In this document: positions 33,296 through 41,555 of the stretch, piece by piece
How the letters are laid out: every line of letters begins with the position of its first letter
Numbering within the stretch: the stretch's first letter is position 1
Source: Candidatus Binatia bacterium
GTDB taxonomy: Bacteria > Desulfobacterota > Binatia > UBA9968
Direction of reading: 5' to 3'
NCBI GenBank assembly: GCA_036504975.1
Contig: DASXUF010000122.1
Location: 1-43,975, forward strand
Length of the DNA stretch: 43,975 nucleotides
Translations under genes and position numbers: made by a program
Notes under the pieces: model-generated
The model's input: the letters and a program-made list of their open reading frames with translations, nothing else
Told to the model about the DNA's origin: nothing
The model's database searches: none

Positions 33296-33370
33296 CCGCC
33301 GGCAACCTCAACCTGATGGGAAAGCATTTTCCACGCCGCGTTATTGGAATAGTCAAGCCTACTCAGTTTT

Positions 33371-34354
33371 TTATTTAACCGGGGTTTTGTTTTTTGCGGC
33401 GCGGTAGTGGGATATGACCGCGCGTAAAAAATGCTTCGGATTGAAAACCGTCGAGATCTGTCGACGGCGTATGAGGTACATGAAAGTTTCGAAATAGGGT
33501 CCGAGTCCTCCCTGCGACTCGGCGTAAAGCATGCTCCAGACCTGCTGACCGAGGGCCGCGTGCGTCTGCTCCTCCTCCGCGGCCGAGAGCTTCAATTCTT
33601 CGGCGTTATCGATCATCTTCTGAAGCACCATAAGTTGATAGCGGTTGAACTGCGACATGTGCCGGCGGTGCGTCGCGTTGTTTTCATGAACCCGCTTGCG
33701 CGCGACAACCACCGGAAAATAGGCGAAAGATCCGATTCGGGAAAGCCGGAGGAAAAGGTCTCGATCCTCCGCGCTTTTAATGTCTTCGTCAAAGAGCCCG
33801 ATTTTTTCCCCGGCGCTCTTTAAAAGCAAGGATGCGCTCGGAGCGATATAGTTGCCCCACAGCAAACTGCTATATACGGGGCCGCGCAAGAGACGGAGTC
33901 CATCGGCTTGCTCGTCGTATTCGACGCCCTCGATCCGGGTTCCCGCAAAGACACTGCCTTTGATAATGCGCTCAGAATCGAAATACAGGGCATCGCCGAA
34001 GCTTAGCAGAATATGCGGATTGTTCTTGAAGGCTCGTTCGAGCAGCTCCAGATGAAACGGGAAAAAGAGGTCGTCTGCATCCAGTAGAGCGATTAAGTCT
34101 GTTTTCGCATAACGGATACCCGCGTTGCGGGCGGCGGAGACGCCGCGATTGTCTTGTTGCAGCACATGGAGCTCGCCATGGTACTGCTGTTCCCACTTAC
34201 GGATACAATCGACGGTGCGATCAGTGGAGCCGTCATCGACGACGATGATCTGATCCGGACGACGGGATTGACCGGCGACGCTGTCAAGCGCTTCGCCGAT
34301 GAAGAGTTCGGCATTATAAGCGGGAATGATCACGGCAATGCTGTAGTCTTTCAT
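33371..34354 (-). CDS. GT2-family glycosyltransferase
   Basis: A 327-residue glycosyltransferase 2. The ATG at 34354 is chosen since family sequence starts there (SIAVIIPAYNAELFIGEALDSV); the open frame upstream lies antisense-like within the neighbouring gene and is not protein-like. IIVVDDGSTDRTV, LIALLDADDLFFPF (DADD metal site) and LFDEDIKSAEDRDLFLRLSRIG (ED acceptor motif) complete the domain. About 80 residues of helical tail follow. Its start overlaps the stop of the gene at 34351-35301 by four bases, so the two are a cotranscribed pair converging on the fusion gene. Confidence 0.88.
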   Translation of the reverse strand: MKDYSIAVIIPAYNAELFIGEALDSVAGQSRRPDQIIVVDDGSTDRTVDCIRKWEQQYHGELHVLQQDNRGVSAARNAGIRYAKTDLIALLDADDLFFPFHLELLERAFKNNPHILLSFGDALYFDSERIIKGSVFAGTRIEGVEYDEQADGLRLLRGPVYSSLLWGNYIAPSASLLLKSAGEKIGLFDEDIKSAEDRDLFLRLSRIGSFAYFPVVVARKRVHENNATHRRHMSQFNRYQLMVLQKMIDNAEELKLSAAEEEQTHAALGQQVWSMLYAESQGGLGPYFETFMYLIRRRQISTVFNPKHFLRAVISHYRAAKNKTPVK

Positions 34355-35301
34355 CGCCTTCTCACGAAAACAGCCAGAAGATTCTTCCAGTAGCTCATTC
34401 TGGAAGGATGACGCAAGACAGATTGGGCCGCCGCTGCGATCGCACGCCCCCTCTCCCCGCGGGTGCGATGGTAATACATATTTTGCGCAAAAAGAAACGC
34501 TAACTTGCGCCGGATCAGGGTCCGATAGGGTCGAAAGTGAGGATCTCTGAGGAGCATGCGCAGGGCGACGATGTACCAGTAGGCCGGAGGCCCCTCCCGG
34601 CGGGAAACGCTCGAAGGGTGATCTCGATATAGCGCGACGACCTCCGGGACAAAGTAAAAGTCCGTATGGCGAGCGAGCCTGATCCATAAATGATGATCTT
34701 CGTAATTCCCCAGCAAAGCTTCGAATCCACCGACGCGCAGCAGGAGAGCTTTTTTAGCCAATACGGTGCTGGTCCAACCGAGACTCATCTGCAGAAAGTC
34801 AGGAACGGGTTTTACCAGCTTTAATACCGCGCCGGATTCACAGGCGTGACGGAGCCGAGGGTGATCCACGGATCGAGTCTTGAAAAATCCTTCCGCGTCG
34901 GAAGTTCCGTCCTGGCGCAGGCGTTTAAAATCCGCGCCGATCCATTGAGCTTCCGGATGAGTATCGAGTACACGCCAACGGGTTTGCAGTGCGCCGGGAA
35001 CCCACACGTCGTCGGCATCCAAAAAAGCTATCCACTCTCCGCGAGCCTCGGCAATTCCAAGATTACGCGCCGCAGCGGCGCCCAGGCGGCCCGGGTTATC
35101 GATCACGCGCACTCGAGGATCAGCCGTCCGCCAATACGAGAAACACTCGAGAGTGCTCGAGTCGGTGCTGTGGTCGTTGACGACGATTACCTCTGCTTGG
35201 TCGCCGAACCCTTCCTGCTGCAACACGGATTCGATTGCATCGCTCAAATATTGGCCGTAGTTCCGGCAAGGCACCACGACGCTCAAACGACACTCAGCCA
35301 T
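34351..35301 (-). CDS. GT2-family glycosyltransferase
   Basis: A 316-residue glycosyltransferase 2. LSVVVPCRNYGQYLSDAIESV opens the fold, VIVVNDHSTDSST is the nucleotide loop, IAFLDADDVWVPG carries the DADD metal site and LLGNYEDHHLWIRLARH the acceptor motif. No membrane segment. It heads a two-gene minus-strand transcript with the glycosyltransferase at 33371-34354. Both probably add sugars to the glycan exported by the ABC system in the plus-strand run. Confidence 0.88.
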   Translation of the reverse strand: MAECRLSVVVPCRNYGQYLSDAIESVLQQEGFGDQAEVIVVNDHSTDSSTLECFSYWRTADPRVRVIDNPGRLGAAAARNLGIAEARGEWIAFLDADDVWVPGALQTRWRVLDTHPEAQWIGADFKRLRQDGTSDAEGFFKTRSVDHPRLRHACESGAVLKLVKPVPDFLQMSLGWTSTVLAKKALLLRVGGFEALLGNYEDHHLWIRLARHTDFYFVPEVVALYRDHPSSVSRREGPPAYWYIVALRMLLRDPHFRPYRTLIRRKLAFLFAQNMYYHRTRGERGRAIAAAAQSVLRHPSRMSYWKNLLAVFVRRR

Positions 35302-35393
35302 GTGGCTCTAGTAGCTTTACCTATGGGCTTGTGTCAAACGGCAAAGAGAAGACAAGCGGAAGCTCGACGATACCACGCTCGAAGCGCAAGAGA

Positions 35394-35462
35394 AAAAGTT
35401 TTGAAGAGTCTCGGGACCAGGATCTCGCCGATCTTGCCGCTTACTATTCGAGCCTGAAGTAG
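35394..35462 (+). pseudogene. C-terminal remnant of a c-type cytochrome
   Basis: The last 15 codons before the TAG at 35460 read DQDLADLAAYYSSLK, the ending typical of cytochrome c4 and related small c-type cytochromes, where a helix packs on the heme. Nothing upstream in any frame gives CXXCH or the Met ligand region, and the 256-base gap otherwise holds no gene. This looks like the tail of a gene lost by deletion. The match is short, so chance cannot be excluded. Confidence 0.4.
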
Positions 35463-35557
35463 AGAGAATTTCCAATCGAAACGACCGCTCTGTTGACCAT
35501 CTGCGCCTGGAGGAACCCGGCGGCTGAGTAAATGTCTCGAAAGATCGCGGGCACACG

Positions 35558-36109
35558 CTAGGAGATCGCTTGCGAACGCCGATTATACGGTAGCTTGGCC
35601 AGGAGCATTGCCATGCCGCAAGTATTGGTGATCCCGGCAAACATCAGACCGGCGCCCACAAAGCCGCTGAGCAGGAGGAACCATGGCGAAACCGCAGCCC
35701 CCAGAACCGTGCCGAGGAGCACCAGGGTCCCTGCGACAATCTGCACCTGGCGCAGCAGGCTTATAGGGGCGTTCGGATTATACTCCACTGCATAGCCGGC
35801 ACCCTTCCACGCCTGCAGACCTCCCTTCAGGTTGTAGACTTGGGCAAAACCGGCCGCCAAAAGTTTTCGACCTGCCTCAGCGGAACGCGTCCCAGTCAGA
35901 CAGTGCAGCACGACTTTCTTGTTAGGTTCTCGTGGCACCTGTGCTGGGTTGAAGCTGGAAAGGGGCACCAGCCGAGCCCCCAGGATGCGCTCCCCGGCGT
36001 GCTCCGACGGCTCGCGCACATCCACGAGGACCGCTTCCCCTTTGTCCATCCATGCTTTCAGGAGCATCGGGTCAATTTCCTCTAAACGGTTTTCTGCTGT
36101 TACGTTCAC
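35558..36109 (-). CDS. Rhodanese-domain inner-membrane protein (YgaP-like)
   Basis: About 183 residues. The GTG near 36109 is chosen because GGGAGGG precedes it by five bases; the frame stays open to an ATG at 36184 that lies inside the upstream gene. EAVLVDVREPSEH and VVLHCLTGTRSAEAG hold the rhodanese loop with catalytic Cys70, which takes up sulfane sulfur. The C-terminal 65 residues form two membrane helices (VQIVAGTLVLLGTVLGA, LLLSGFVGAGLMFAGITNTCGM), the DUF2892 anchor. The same order is found in E. coli YgaP, a dimeric membrane sulfurtransferase. It follows the beta-propeller gene on the same strand. Confidence 0.85.
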   Translation of the reverse strand: MNVTAENRLEEIDPMLLKAWMDKGEAVLVDVREPSEHAGERILGARLVPLSSFNPAQVPREPNKKVVLHCLTGTRSAEAGRKLLAAGFAQVYNLKGGLQAWKGAGYAVEYNPNAPISLLRQVQIVAGTLVLLGTVLGAAVSPWFLLLSGFVGAGLMFAGITNTCGMAMLLAKLPYNRRSQAIS

Positions 36110-36155
36110 GGTATCCCTCCCTGTGTGCCGGTCATCATTCTTAAGAGTACCTGAT

Positions 36156-37319
36156 CTACTGGCCGGTGGGAACGAAAATCCCATGAAAATCCGCGTTCAC
36201 TTGGTCGCCCAGTTTCACAACGCGTAGAAGCTTCCGATTGGCCACATCGATAATCCCAATTCCCGGGGTTTCACCCACTGTGGCATGGGGAATGGTCGGC
36301 GCCGGTTTTGGTCCCCGCAGGGTCACGTACGCCAAGCTATGATCCGGCGCAAACATAATGAGATCGGGTGTCTTGCCGACAAACTCAATGACAGTGGGCT
36401 GCTGGCCCGGCTTGCGAATGGCAGCAAGGGGATGGATCGTAATATTACTGCTGACGCGATGCACGATCCAAAGCGCATTGCGCGGCGCGTCAATAGCAAT
36501 CCCGTGCGAATCCCGTCCGAATTTTGACAGATCGTGCGTCGCGATCAGCTTCGGCTCTCCGGCGACGTCGAACACGTACAACCAAGATGATTTCTCATTT
36601 CCGGCAGTCACGTAGAGTTCCTCTCCCGAGCGAGAGGCGGCGAAACCGCATCCGTTTTCGGCGATCTCGTTCTTTCCCCATCCCTTGGCGACCCTCCACG
36701 CCTGCAGGTCTATCACTGCCAGGCCGCCATTAAAGAGCGTCGTCAGCATGTAGCGACCGTCTTTCGAGAACCCGACGCAAACGGGGCGCCGGCTCGGGTA
36801 GAGTTTGGTGTCCGCCAGCGCGGGCGCCGCTTTCAGATCGAGAAACCGTGCGCTCTCCCATTTAGAACCGTTGCGCACGATCTCAGTGATGGTCTCGCCC
36901 CGATCCGGTTTTCCGTCCGGAGCGGCGGCCTGCGGGCCGATGTTCGAAACGTAGATCCGCTCTGGATGCGCCGGGCTCGGCTGCGCGGCATGGGGCGCTT
37001 TTCCAACGCCGGGAATGACCGCCTTCACCGCGCCATCCTTGCCGTCTAATACAGTGACGGAATTGGAGACCGTACTGGTAACGTACACATAGGGATCCTT
37101 GGGCACGCCCCAGAGCATGTGTGGTCGCTTGGCGTCGCCGAGCGTCTTTCCATCGATCGTTTTGAGAGTTTTTCCTTCCGGGTCCAAGATATATATCTTG
37201 TCGTCATTCTGATCGGCCGCCCAGACCTCATAGTGGGTAGACTTCTGCTGCATCAGCGCGCATCCAACGGTCAGTAGGAGCAGACCCAGACCAGCGAGTA
37301 TGGACAGATTTTTTTGCAT
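36156..37319 (-). CDS. YncE-like beta-propeller protein, probable lipoprotein
   Basis: A 387-residue exported protein. MQKNLSILAGLGLLLLTVGC ends in Cys20 and may be lipidated, though the lipobox is imperfect. The rest is a repeated four-strand pattern: YEVWAADQNDDKIYILDPEG, DPYVYVTSTVSNSVTVLDG, PERIYVSNIG, GLAVIDLQAWR, EELYVTAGNEKSSWLYVFDV and SLAYVTLRGP. This is a seven-bladed propeller of the YncE/surface-antigen type. No enzyme motif is seen. Such proteins often bind partners or metal-reducing cytochromes in the periplasm. It is the first of a two-gene set with the rhodanese. Confidence 0.82.
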   Translation of the reverse strand: MQKNLSILAGLGLLLLTVGCALMQQKSTHYEVWAADQNDDKIYILDPEGKTLKTIDGKTLGDAKRPHMLWGVPKDPYVYVTSTVSNSVTVLDGKDGAVKAVIPGVGKAPHAAQPSPAHPERIYVSNIGPQAAAPDGKPDRGETITEIVRNGSKWESARFLDLKAAPALADTKLYPSRRPVCVGFSKDGRYMLTTLFNGGLAVIDLQAWRVAKGWGKNEIAENGCGFAASRSGEELYVTAGNEKSSWLYVFDVAGEPKLIATHDLSKFGRDSHGIAIDAPRNALWIVHRVSSNITIHPLAAIRKPGQQPTVIEFVGKTPDLIMFAPDHSLAYVTLRGPKPAPTIPHATVGETPGIGIIDVANRKLLRVVKLGDQVNADFHGIFVPTGQ

Positions 37320-37409
37320 TGTTCTATTCTCCCTTCGGGTTCGTTAGCCTAGTACAAATTCACGAGTCCGTAAAGTAGAAGAAGTCGTGGTGGCTATTGA
37401 TCGGAATAG

Positions 37410-37562
37410 TCGGAACTTTTCGACGATCTGGGCGCCGCGATTTTTCTTCCTGATGTGGTCGGATGGCAGGGAGCCGTGTGTAGCGTCATCGCCGTGATGC
37501 TGATTTGGTATCTGCTGACGGGTTGGAACGAGCAACGCAAACGATTTGGTCGAGCAGCCTAA
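37410..37562 (+). pseudogene. C-terminal remnant of a membrane protein (MFS-like)
   Basis: An open frame of 50 codons reads SELFDDLGAAIFLPDVVGWQ, then GAVCSVIAVMLIWYLLTGWN and a basic end. The second part is one hydrophobic helix followed by EQRKR, as at the end of many MFS transporters. There is no start codon with ribosome site, and an in-frame TAG lies directly upstream at 37407. The frame overlaps the end of the convergent dioxygenase gene by four bases. It fills the 239-base gap and is probably a deletion leftover. Confidence 0.35.
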
Positions 37563-38620
37563 GCGCCTTCGCCCGCTTCTTCGCGGTAGAGCTTAAGCGC
37601 CTCGAGGACCGGCACGTCGCTCATGGAAAATAGAATCGCTTCTTTGTCTTTGGAGCGGTTCTGGTGGCTGTGCCAGCTCCACAGCGGCACGACGAAGCAA
37701 TCGCCCTGGTCCCAATCGTATCGTTGTCCGTTGATGAAAGTTGTGCCGCTTCCCCGGAATGCGTGATACACCGCGCTGTTGTTATGCCGGTGCGTCCTGG
37801 TCGCTTCGCCGGGCCTGAGCATCTGGATGCCGCAGGAGAGCGTCGGCATGGTATGACCGCCGTCGGGATTGACGTACTCCAGCGCGACGCCGTCGAACGG
37901 ACTAGCCGGACTCGCGCTCAGACTCTTCAGGCTTTCGTACGTGTCCTTCCATTTGTAGACCAGGTTGTAGCTCGACCGATCGGAGGATTTTTCCCAAACC
38001 GGTCGCGTCGCGCCGACTCGCGGCGCGGTGGTCGCGGAAATTTTCTTGATCGGCTGGACGCCGCCGGGATACGGCTCCCAGGTGATGCATTGCAGCGAGA
38101 AGAGCAGCGGATTGTCCAAACCGTCCAGCCAGACGATCGGCCCGGCGTCGTTGTGGTGGCCGTGCCACGTCATCGAAGGCGTGAGGATCAGGTCGCCTTC
38201 TTCCATCGGCAGTTTTTCTCCTTCGACGACGGTGTACGCGCCGCCACCTTTGACGATGAAGCGGAACGCCGCGAAGTTGTGCCGGTGGGCGTGCGCCACT
38301 TCGCCGGGCTTCAAAAGCTGCATGGTCATCAGCATCGTGTGCGTCGTCGAGCGCTGGCGGCGGTTTTTTAAATCCAGGAATGCCGGATTGACCAGACGGA
38401 GCACGCGCCGCTCGGCTTTGCCGTCGAGCCCGTGCATCTCGCCGACCGTCTTGATCGCGCCGTAGAGATCGTCCCACTTCCATAGATGCGGCAGCACCGA
38501 CGTGTGAGGGTCCTTGCTGTAGGTCGCGCGGTCCGCCTCGGACGTCTCCGACCAAAGCCCCTCGACGCCGAGCTTATGGAGCTTCTGGTCCAGGTCGCGC
38601 AACTCTTGCTCTTCCGACAT
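37559..38620 (-). CDS. Gentisate 1,2-dioxygenase-like bicupin
   Basis: A 353-residue bicupin. The ATG at 38620 behind TCAGGAG is used; the longer frame begins inside a dispersed repeat (residues CHSARSEES) and is not real coding. The first cupin has GEVAHAHRHNFAAFRFIVKG and SMTWHGHHND. The second has GEATRTHRHNNSAVYHAFRG and WSWHSHQN. Two HxH sets match gentisate and 1-hydroxy-2-naphthoate dioxygenases, where the N-terminal set binds Fe(II) and the aromatic ring is cleaved next to its carboxylate. Size is right for the family. Gentisate, salicylate or a related hydroxybenzoate are likely substrates. Confidence 0.85.
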   Translation of the reverse strand: MSEEQELRDLDQKLHKLGVEGLWSETSEADRATYSKDPHTSVLPHLWKWDDLYGAIKTVGEMHGLDGKAERRVLRLVNPAFLDLKNRRQRSTTHTMLMTMQLLKPGEVAHAHRHNFAAFRFIVKGGGAYTVVEGEKLPMEEGDLILTPSMTWHGHHNDAGPIVWLDGLDNPLLFSLQCITWEPYPGGVQPIKKISATTAPRVGATRPVWEKSSDRSSYNLVYKWKDTYESLKSLSASPASPFDGVALEYVNPDGGHTMPTLSCGIQMLRPGEATRTHRHNNSAVYHAFRGSGTTFINGQRYDWDQGDCFVVPLWSWHSHQNRSKDKEAILFSMSDVPVLEALKLYREEAGEGA

Positions 38621-38632
38621 CGTTCGGCTCCT

Positions 38633-38706
38633 GAGAGATTCTTCGCTGCGTGCAGAATGACACAAGAGAGACTGTCATCCTGATGAACGAAGTGAAGGAC
38701 CTCTCT
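38633..38706. repeat. Dispersed inverted repeat of the TGTCATCCTGA type
   Basis: GAGAGATTCTTCGCTGCG (38633-38650) and GAATGACA (38655-38662) form the left arm. The right arm, TGTCATCCTGATGAACGAAG to CTCTC (38673-38705), is its imperfect reverse complement. Read as protein it gives CHSARSEES, a spurious tag seen in front of many predicted proteins from environmental bacteria. It occupies nearly the whole gap between the dioxygenase and the binding protein. Confidence 0.6.
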
Positions 38707-38708
38707 TC

Positions 38709-39686
38709 TTATGGCATTTTAATGCCCAACTCTCTCTGCGCTTCGCGCAAGGGCGCGAGATCGATAACCTCACTCACGGGAACGTCTTTGGTGAGCTTCA
38801 GCTCCGTCTTGGCCTGATCGATCACGAGCTTCAATCCTTCCTGCGGGATGTTGCCGTCGGCGTTGAAGACTTTCACCGTGGAGTCGTAGGAGGCCAGCGC
38901 CTGCTCGCGGTCGACCCGGCCCCATTCGACCAGGACATTGACCGCGCCGTTCTTGTCTTCGCGGATGAAGCGGTTGGCGCGGATAAGGGCCTTGACGATC
39001 TTTTTGACCTCCACCGGCCTTTCTTTGATGCTCTTTAGATTGGCGCCTACGCCGATGAACGGGAAACTAAAAACCTCGTACGCCCTCAGAAGCACGTTAA
39101 ATCCCATCTGTTTTCCCAGGGCGTCCCCGGGCGGGGCGATCACTGCTACATCGACCAGACCTTCCTTTAACGCGGCCAGACGCGCTCGATCCGGCCCCAG
39201 GGCGATGAACTTGAGATCTTTCTCCGTGTCTAGGCCAAAAGATTTCAACATCATGCGACCCGCCACCTCGTCCGTGCCGCCGAAGTTGCCGATGCCGACG
39301 GTTTTCCCTTTAAGCTCTTTGCCCGATTTGTACTCGGGCTTGGCAACCAAAGCGTGGGTCGAACCGTCCAGGAGGCTTGCGAGAGCGCGCATGGGCATGC
39401 CCCGAAGCGCGCCGCGCACGACCGAGCCGAAGAGCAGAGTGTAGCCGATATCTCCGGTCACGAGGGCGGTTACGATATTCGGCACGTTCATGCGAATGAT
39501 CTCTACGTCCAGGCCCTCGTCTTTGAAAAACCCCTTTTTCAGAGCCACTTGTGACGGGAGAAAAGACATGTTGGGGTTGGTGACGGCGACGCGGATTTTT
39601 TCGGCAGCGTCGAGCGCCGGCCCGGACGCCGACAGGAAGAAGGCGATAAGAGCCAGGCGGCAAATTGTTTTCATGACGTTATTCAT
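38709..39686 (-). CDS. NMT1/SsuA-type ABC transporter substrate-binding protein
   Basis: A 325-residue periplasmic binding protein. Residues 1-28 are a signal peptide cleaved near DAA-EK. RVAVTNPNMSFLPSQVALKKGFFKDEGLDVEII is the classic first lobe, TGDIGYTLLFGSVVRGAL the ligand segment and ELKGKTVGIGNFGGTDEVAGRM the second. Its start overlaps the stop of the bicupin gene by four bases (ATGA, 39683-39686), so the pair is cotranscribed. That link suggests uptake of a compound the bicupin acts on. Transporter membrane parts are not in this window. Confidence 0.88.
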   Translation of the reverse strand: MNNVMKTICRLALIAFFLSASGPALDAAEKIRVAVTNPNMSFLPSQVALKKGFFKDEGLDVEIIRMNVPNIVTALVTGDIGYTLLFGSVVRGALRGMPMRALASLLDGSTHALVAKPEYKSGKELKGKTVGIGNFGGTDEVAGRMMLKSFGLDTEKDLKFIALGPDRARLAALKEGLVDVAVIAPPGDALGKQMGFNVLLRAYEVFSFPFIGVGANLKSIKERPVEVKKIVKALIRANRFIREDKNGAVNVLVEWGRVDREQALASYDSTVKVFNADGNIPQEGLKLVIDQAKTELKLTKDVPVSEVIDLAPLREAQRELGIKMP

Positions 39687-40768
39687 GCCGCGCGGCTTGC
39701 CCGCAGCACCTCGTCCATGCGGCTTTTGACGCCGCGCTTGGCCAGTTCTTCCTCGAACATCTTCCGGATGCGCGGCTCTTCGTCGTCGTACTCGATCTGA
39801 TCCCCGCCCTGCTTGACGCTCTCAGCCGTGCCCCATTGTTTGCGGAGGCCGGGAAATTTCCTGCTGCTGAAGGGCTTCAGCGCCAGGTATCTCGCCGGCT
39901 CGTTGCCGACGTTGAAGTGTTGGTGAAACCAGCGCTCGGGCGGAACCAGGAGACTGCCCGCGCGCCAGTCGTATCGCTGGACCTCCTTGCCCTCGGGCCA
40001 CATGACGGAAAAGCCTTCGCCTTTGAGAATGATCACGTGAGCGCCCGCGCCGTGGCGATGCGCTTTCTTGTACGTGCCGACGGGAAACTGCGAGATGTGC
40101 GCCGACATGACGTTATTGGCCATTTCGAGCAGCGTCATCTTACCGCCGGCGCCGCGTTCTTTTCTTTCGATCAGCTCGAAGCTCCTCACGTCGCGGATGA
40201 AGTTGGTATCGCGGTAGTGCTCCGACAACGCCTTCACGTTGCCGCTGAAATAATTTTCCTCGCCGTCGTAACGATCGGTGAACGGGTAGTCACAGTTGAA
40301 GACGAAGTCGATGTTGTGAAAGAGATTCAGGACCGTTGGAGCATTCGTCATGGCGAGAAGACGAACCGGCTTGTCGCCCGCCCCGTTGAAATGCTGGTGC
40401 CAGGTGTTGAGCGGGGGCGAGAAGAGCGAGCCTTGCTGCCATTCGAAGGTCTGCTTCTTCTTGCCATCGCGCCAGACCGTCGTTGCGCCACGGCCGCTGA
40501 CGACGAAGACAAGCTCCTCGAACATCTTCTTCTGCGGGTTGAGAGATTTTCCGGGAGGGATCTCCGCGATGTAGCAGTCGTTGACTCCCTCCGTGCCTTC
40601 GAGATTGAGATAGGCGCCGAGACCTCCGACGCGATTCCACGGCGCCAGCTCCACTTTGCGGATGTCCTCGATGTGAAAGGCGCGGATCACGGGCAGGCCT
40701 TCTTTCTCCAGGAACTGCTGGTAGGTGGTCTTGAAACCCAATTCGTTCATCGTTTTCCGCTCGGCCAT
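39683..40768 (-). CDS. Bicupin-domain protein (paralogue 2)
   Basis: A 361-residue homologue of the gene at 21503. GGGAG lies five bases before the ATG. VSGRGATTVWRDGKKKQTFEW, NAPTVLNLFHNIDFVFNCDY, KERGAGGKMTLLEMANN and TYKKAHRHGAGAHVIILKG align along the whole length. In the first cupin the HH of the paralogue (SEPEHHMYE) reads KK (LNPQKKMFE), so that site has probably lost its metal. The second cupin keeps HRH and WFHQHFN. It is the first gene of an operon with the binding protein. Function unknown; an oxygenase or isomerase acting on an imported carboxylate is possible. Confidence 0.82.
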   Translation of the reverse strand: MAERKTMNELGFKTTYQQFLEKEGLPVIRAFHIEDIRKVELAPWNRVGGLGAYLNLEGTEGVNDCYIAEIPPGKSLNPQKKMFEELVFVVSGRGATTVWRDGKKKQTFEWQQGSLFSPPLNTWHQHFNGAGDKPVRLLAMTNAPTVLNLFHNIDFVFNCDYPFTDRYDGEENYFSGNVKALSEHYRDTNFIRDVRSFELIERKERGAGGKMTLLEMANNVMSAHISQFPVGTYKKAHRHGAGAHVIILKGEGFSVMWPEGKEVQRYDWRAGSLLVPPERWFHQHFNVGNEPARYLALKPFSSRKFPGLRKQWGTAESVKQGGDQIEYDDEEPRIRKMFEEELAKRGVKSRMDEVLRASRAA

Positions 40769-40868
40769 AGTTTCTCCCGTTTGCCGCTTTCACATGTCTA
40801 ATACGCCCATGAGACGGCAGTCAAGGCGCGCTGTGGCGTCGGCGGGCTCGACGCGCTAAGATTTTCTC

Positions 40869-41546
40869 GTGACCCCGAGCAAATTCAAATTCCGCGTGGG
40901 CGAAAAAGCGGGCGAGGTTTCTGCGCTGCTGCTGCGGCCGGATCATGCGCGGGCTCTCCTCGTCCTCGCGCACGGCGCCGGCGCGGGTATGCAGCATAAA
41001 TTCATGGAAGAGATCTCACAGAAGCTCGCGAGCCAAGGCGTTGCGACGTTGCGCTATCAATTTCCGTACATGGAGAAGGGGAATAAGGCGCCGGATTCGG
41101 AGGGAACGCTCACCGAGACCGTGCGCGCGGCCGTCGCCGCAGCGAAAAAACACGCTGGCGACCTGCCGCTCTTTGCCGGCGGCAAGTCGATGGGCGGCAG
41201 AATGACTTCCCTGGCTGCGTCGAAGACGCCGCTCGACAGCGTGCGCGGGCTCGCCTTCTTCGGCTTTCCGCTCCATGCCGCAGGCAAGTCTTCGGCTGCG
41301 CGCGGCGAACACCTAATGAATGTTGCCGTGCCCATGCTTTTTCTCCAGGGCTCGCGCGACGCGCTCGCCGATCTCAAGCTCCTCAAGCCGCTGTGCAACC
41401 GTCTCGGCAAGCGCGCGGAGCTTTTCGTCTTCGACGGCGGCGACCATTCGTTGCACATGCTGAAAAGCTCGGGACGAAGCGACGACGAGGTGCTCGACGA
41501 AGCTGCGCAGACAGCCGCGTCTTGGGCATCACGTTTGACAGCGTGA
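40869..41546 (+). CDS. Alpha/beta hydrolase (KANSL3/TEX30-like)
   Basis: A 225-residue hydrolase starting at GTG 40869. LLVLAHGAGAGMQHKFMEEI forms the first strand and oxyanion loop, and LFAGGKSMGGRMTSLAA the nucleophile elbow (Ser107 in GKSMGG). LFLQGSRDALADL supplies Asp164 and FDGGDHSLHM His193, completing the triad. The compact form without a cap matches the KANSL3/TEX30-like group, close to dienelactone hydrolase. A small ester or thioester hydrolase is likely. The next gene follows after nine bases. Confidence 0.82.
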   Translation: MTPSKFKFRVGEKAGEVSALLLRPDHARALLVLAHGAGAGMQHKFMEEISQKLASQGVATLRYQFPYMEKGNKAPDSEGTLTETVRAAVAAAKKHAGDLPLFAGGKSMGGRMTSLAASKTPLDSVRGLAFFGFPLHAAGKSSAARGEHLMNVAVPMLFLQGSRDALADLKLLKPLCNRLGKRAELFVFDGGDHSLHMLKSSGRSDDEVLDEAAQTAASWASRLTA

Positions 41547-41555
41547 GGCAGGGTC

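Noticed and set aside
33296-33370. Terminator between the convergent fusion and GT2 genes.
   Set aside because: T-runs are present (GTTTTTTATTT) but no stable GC stem precedes them in either direction.
34355-34687. A 111-residue N-terminal extension of the GT2 at 33371.
   Set aside because: It lies within the coding region of the upstream GT2 in another frame and is Pro/Arg/Ser-rich without family similarity.
38621-38665. Fifteen-residue extension of the dioxygenase beginning MCHSARSEES.
   Set aside because: Encoded by a dispersed inverted repeat; a good ribosome site precedes the ATG at 38620.
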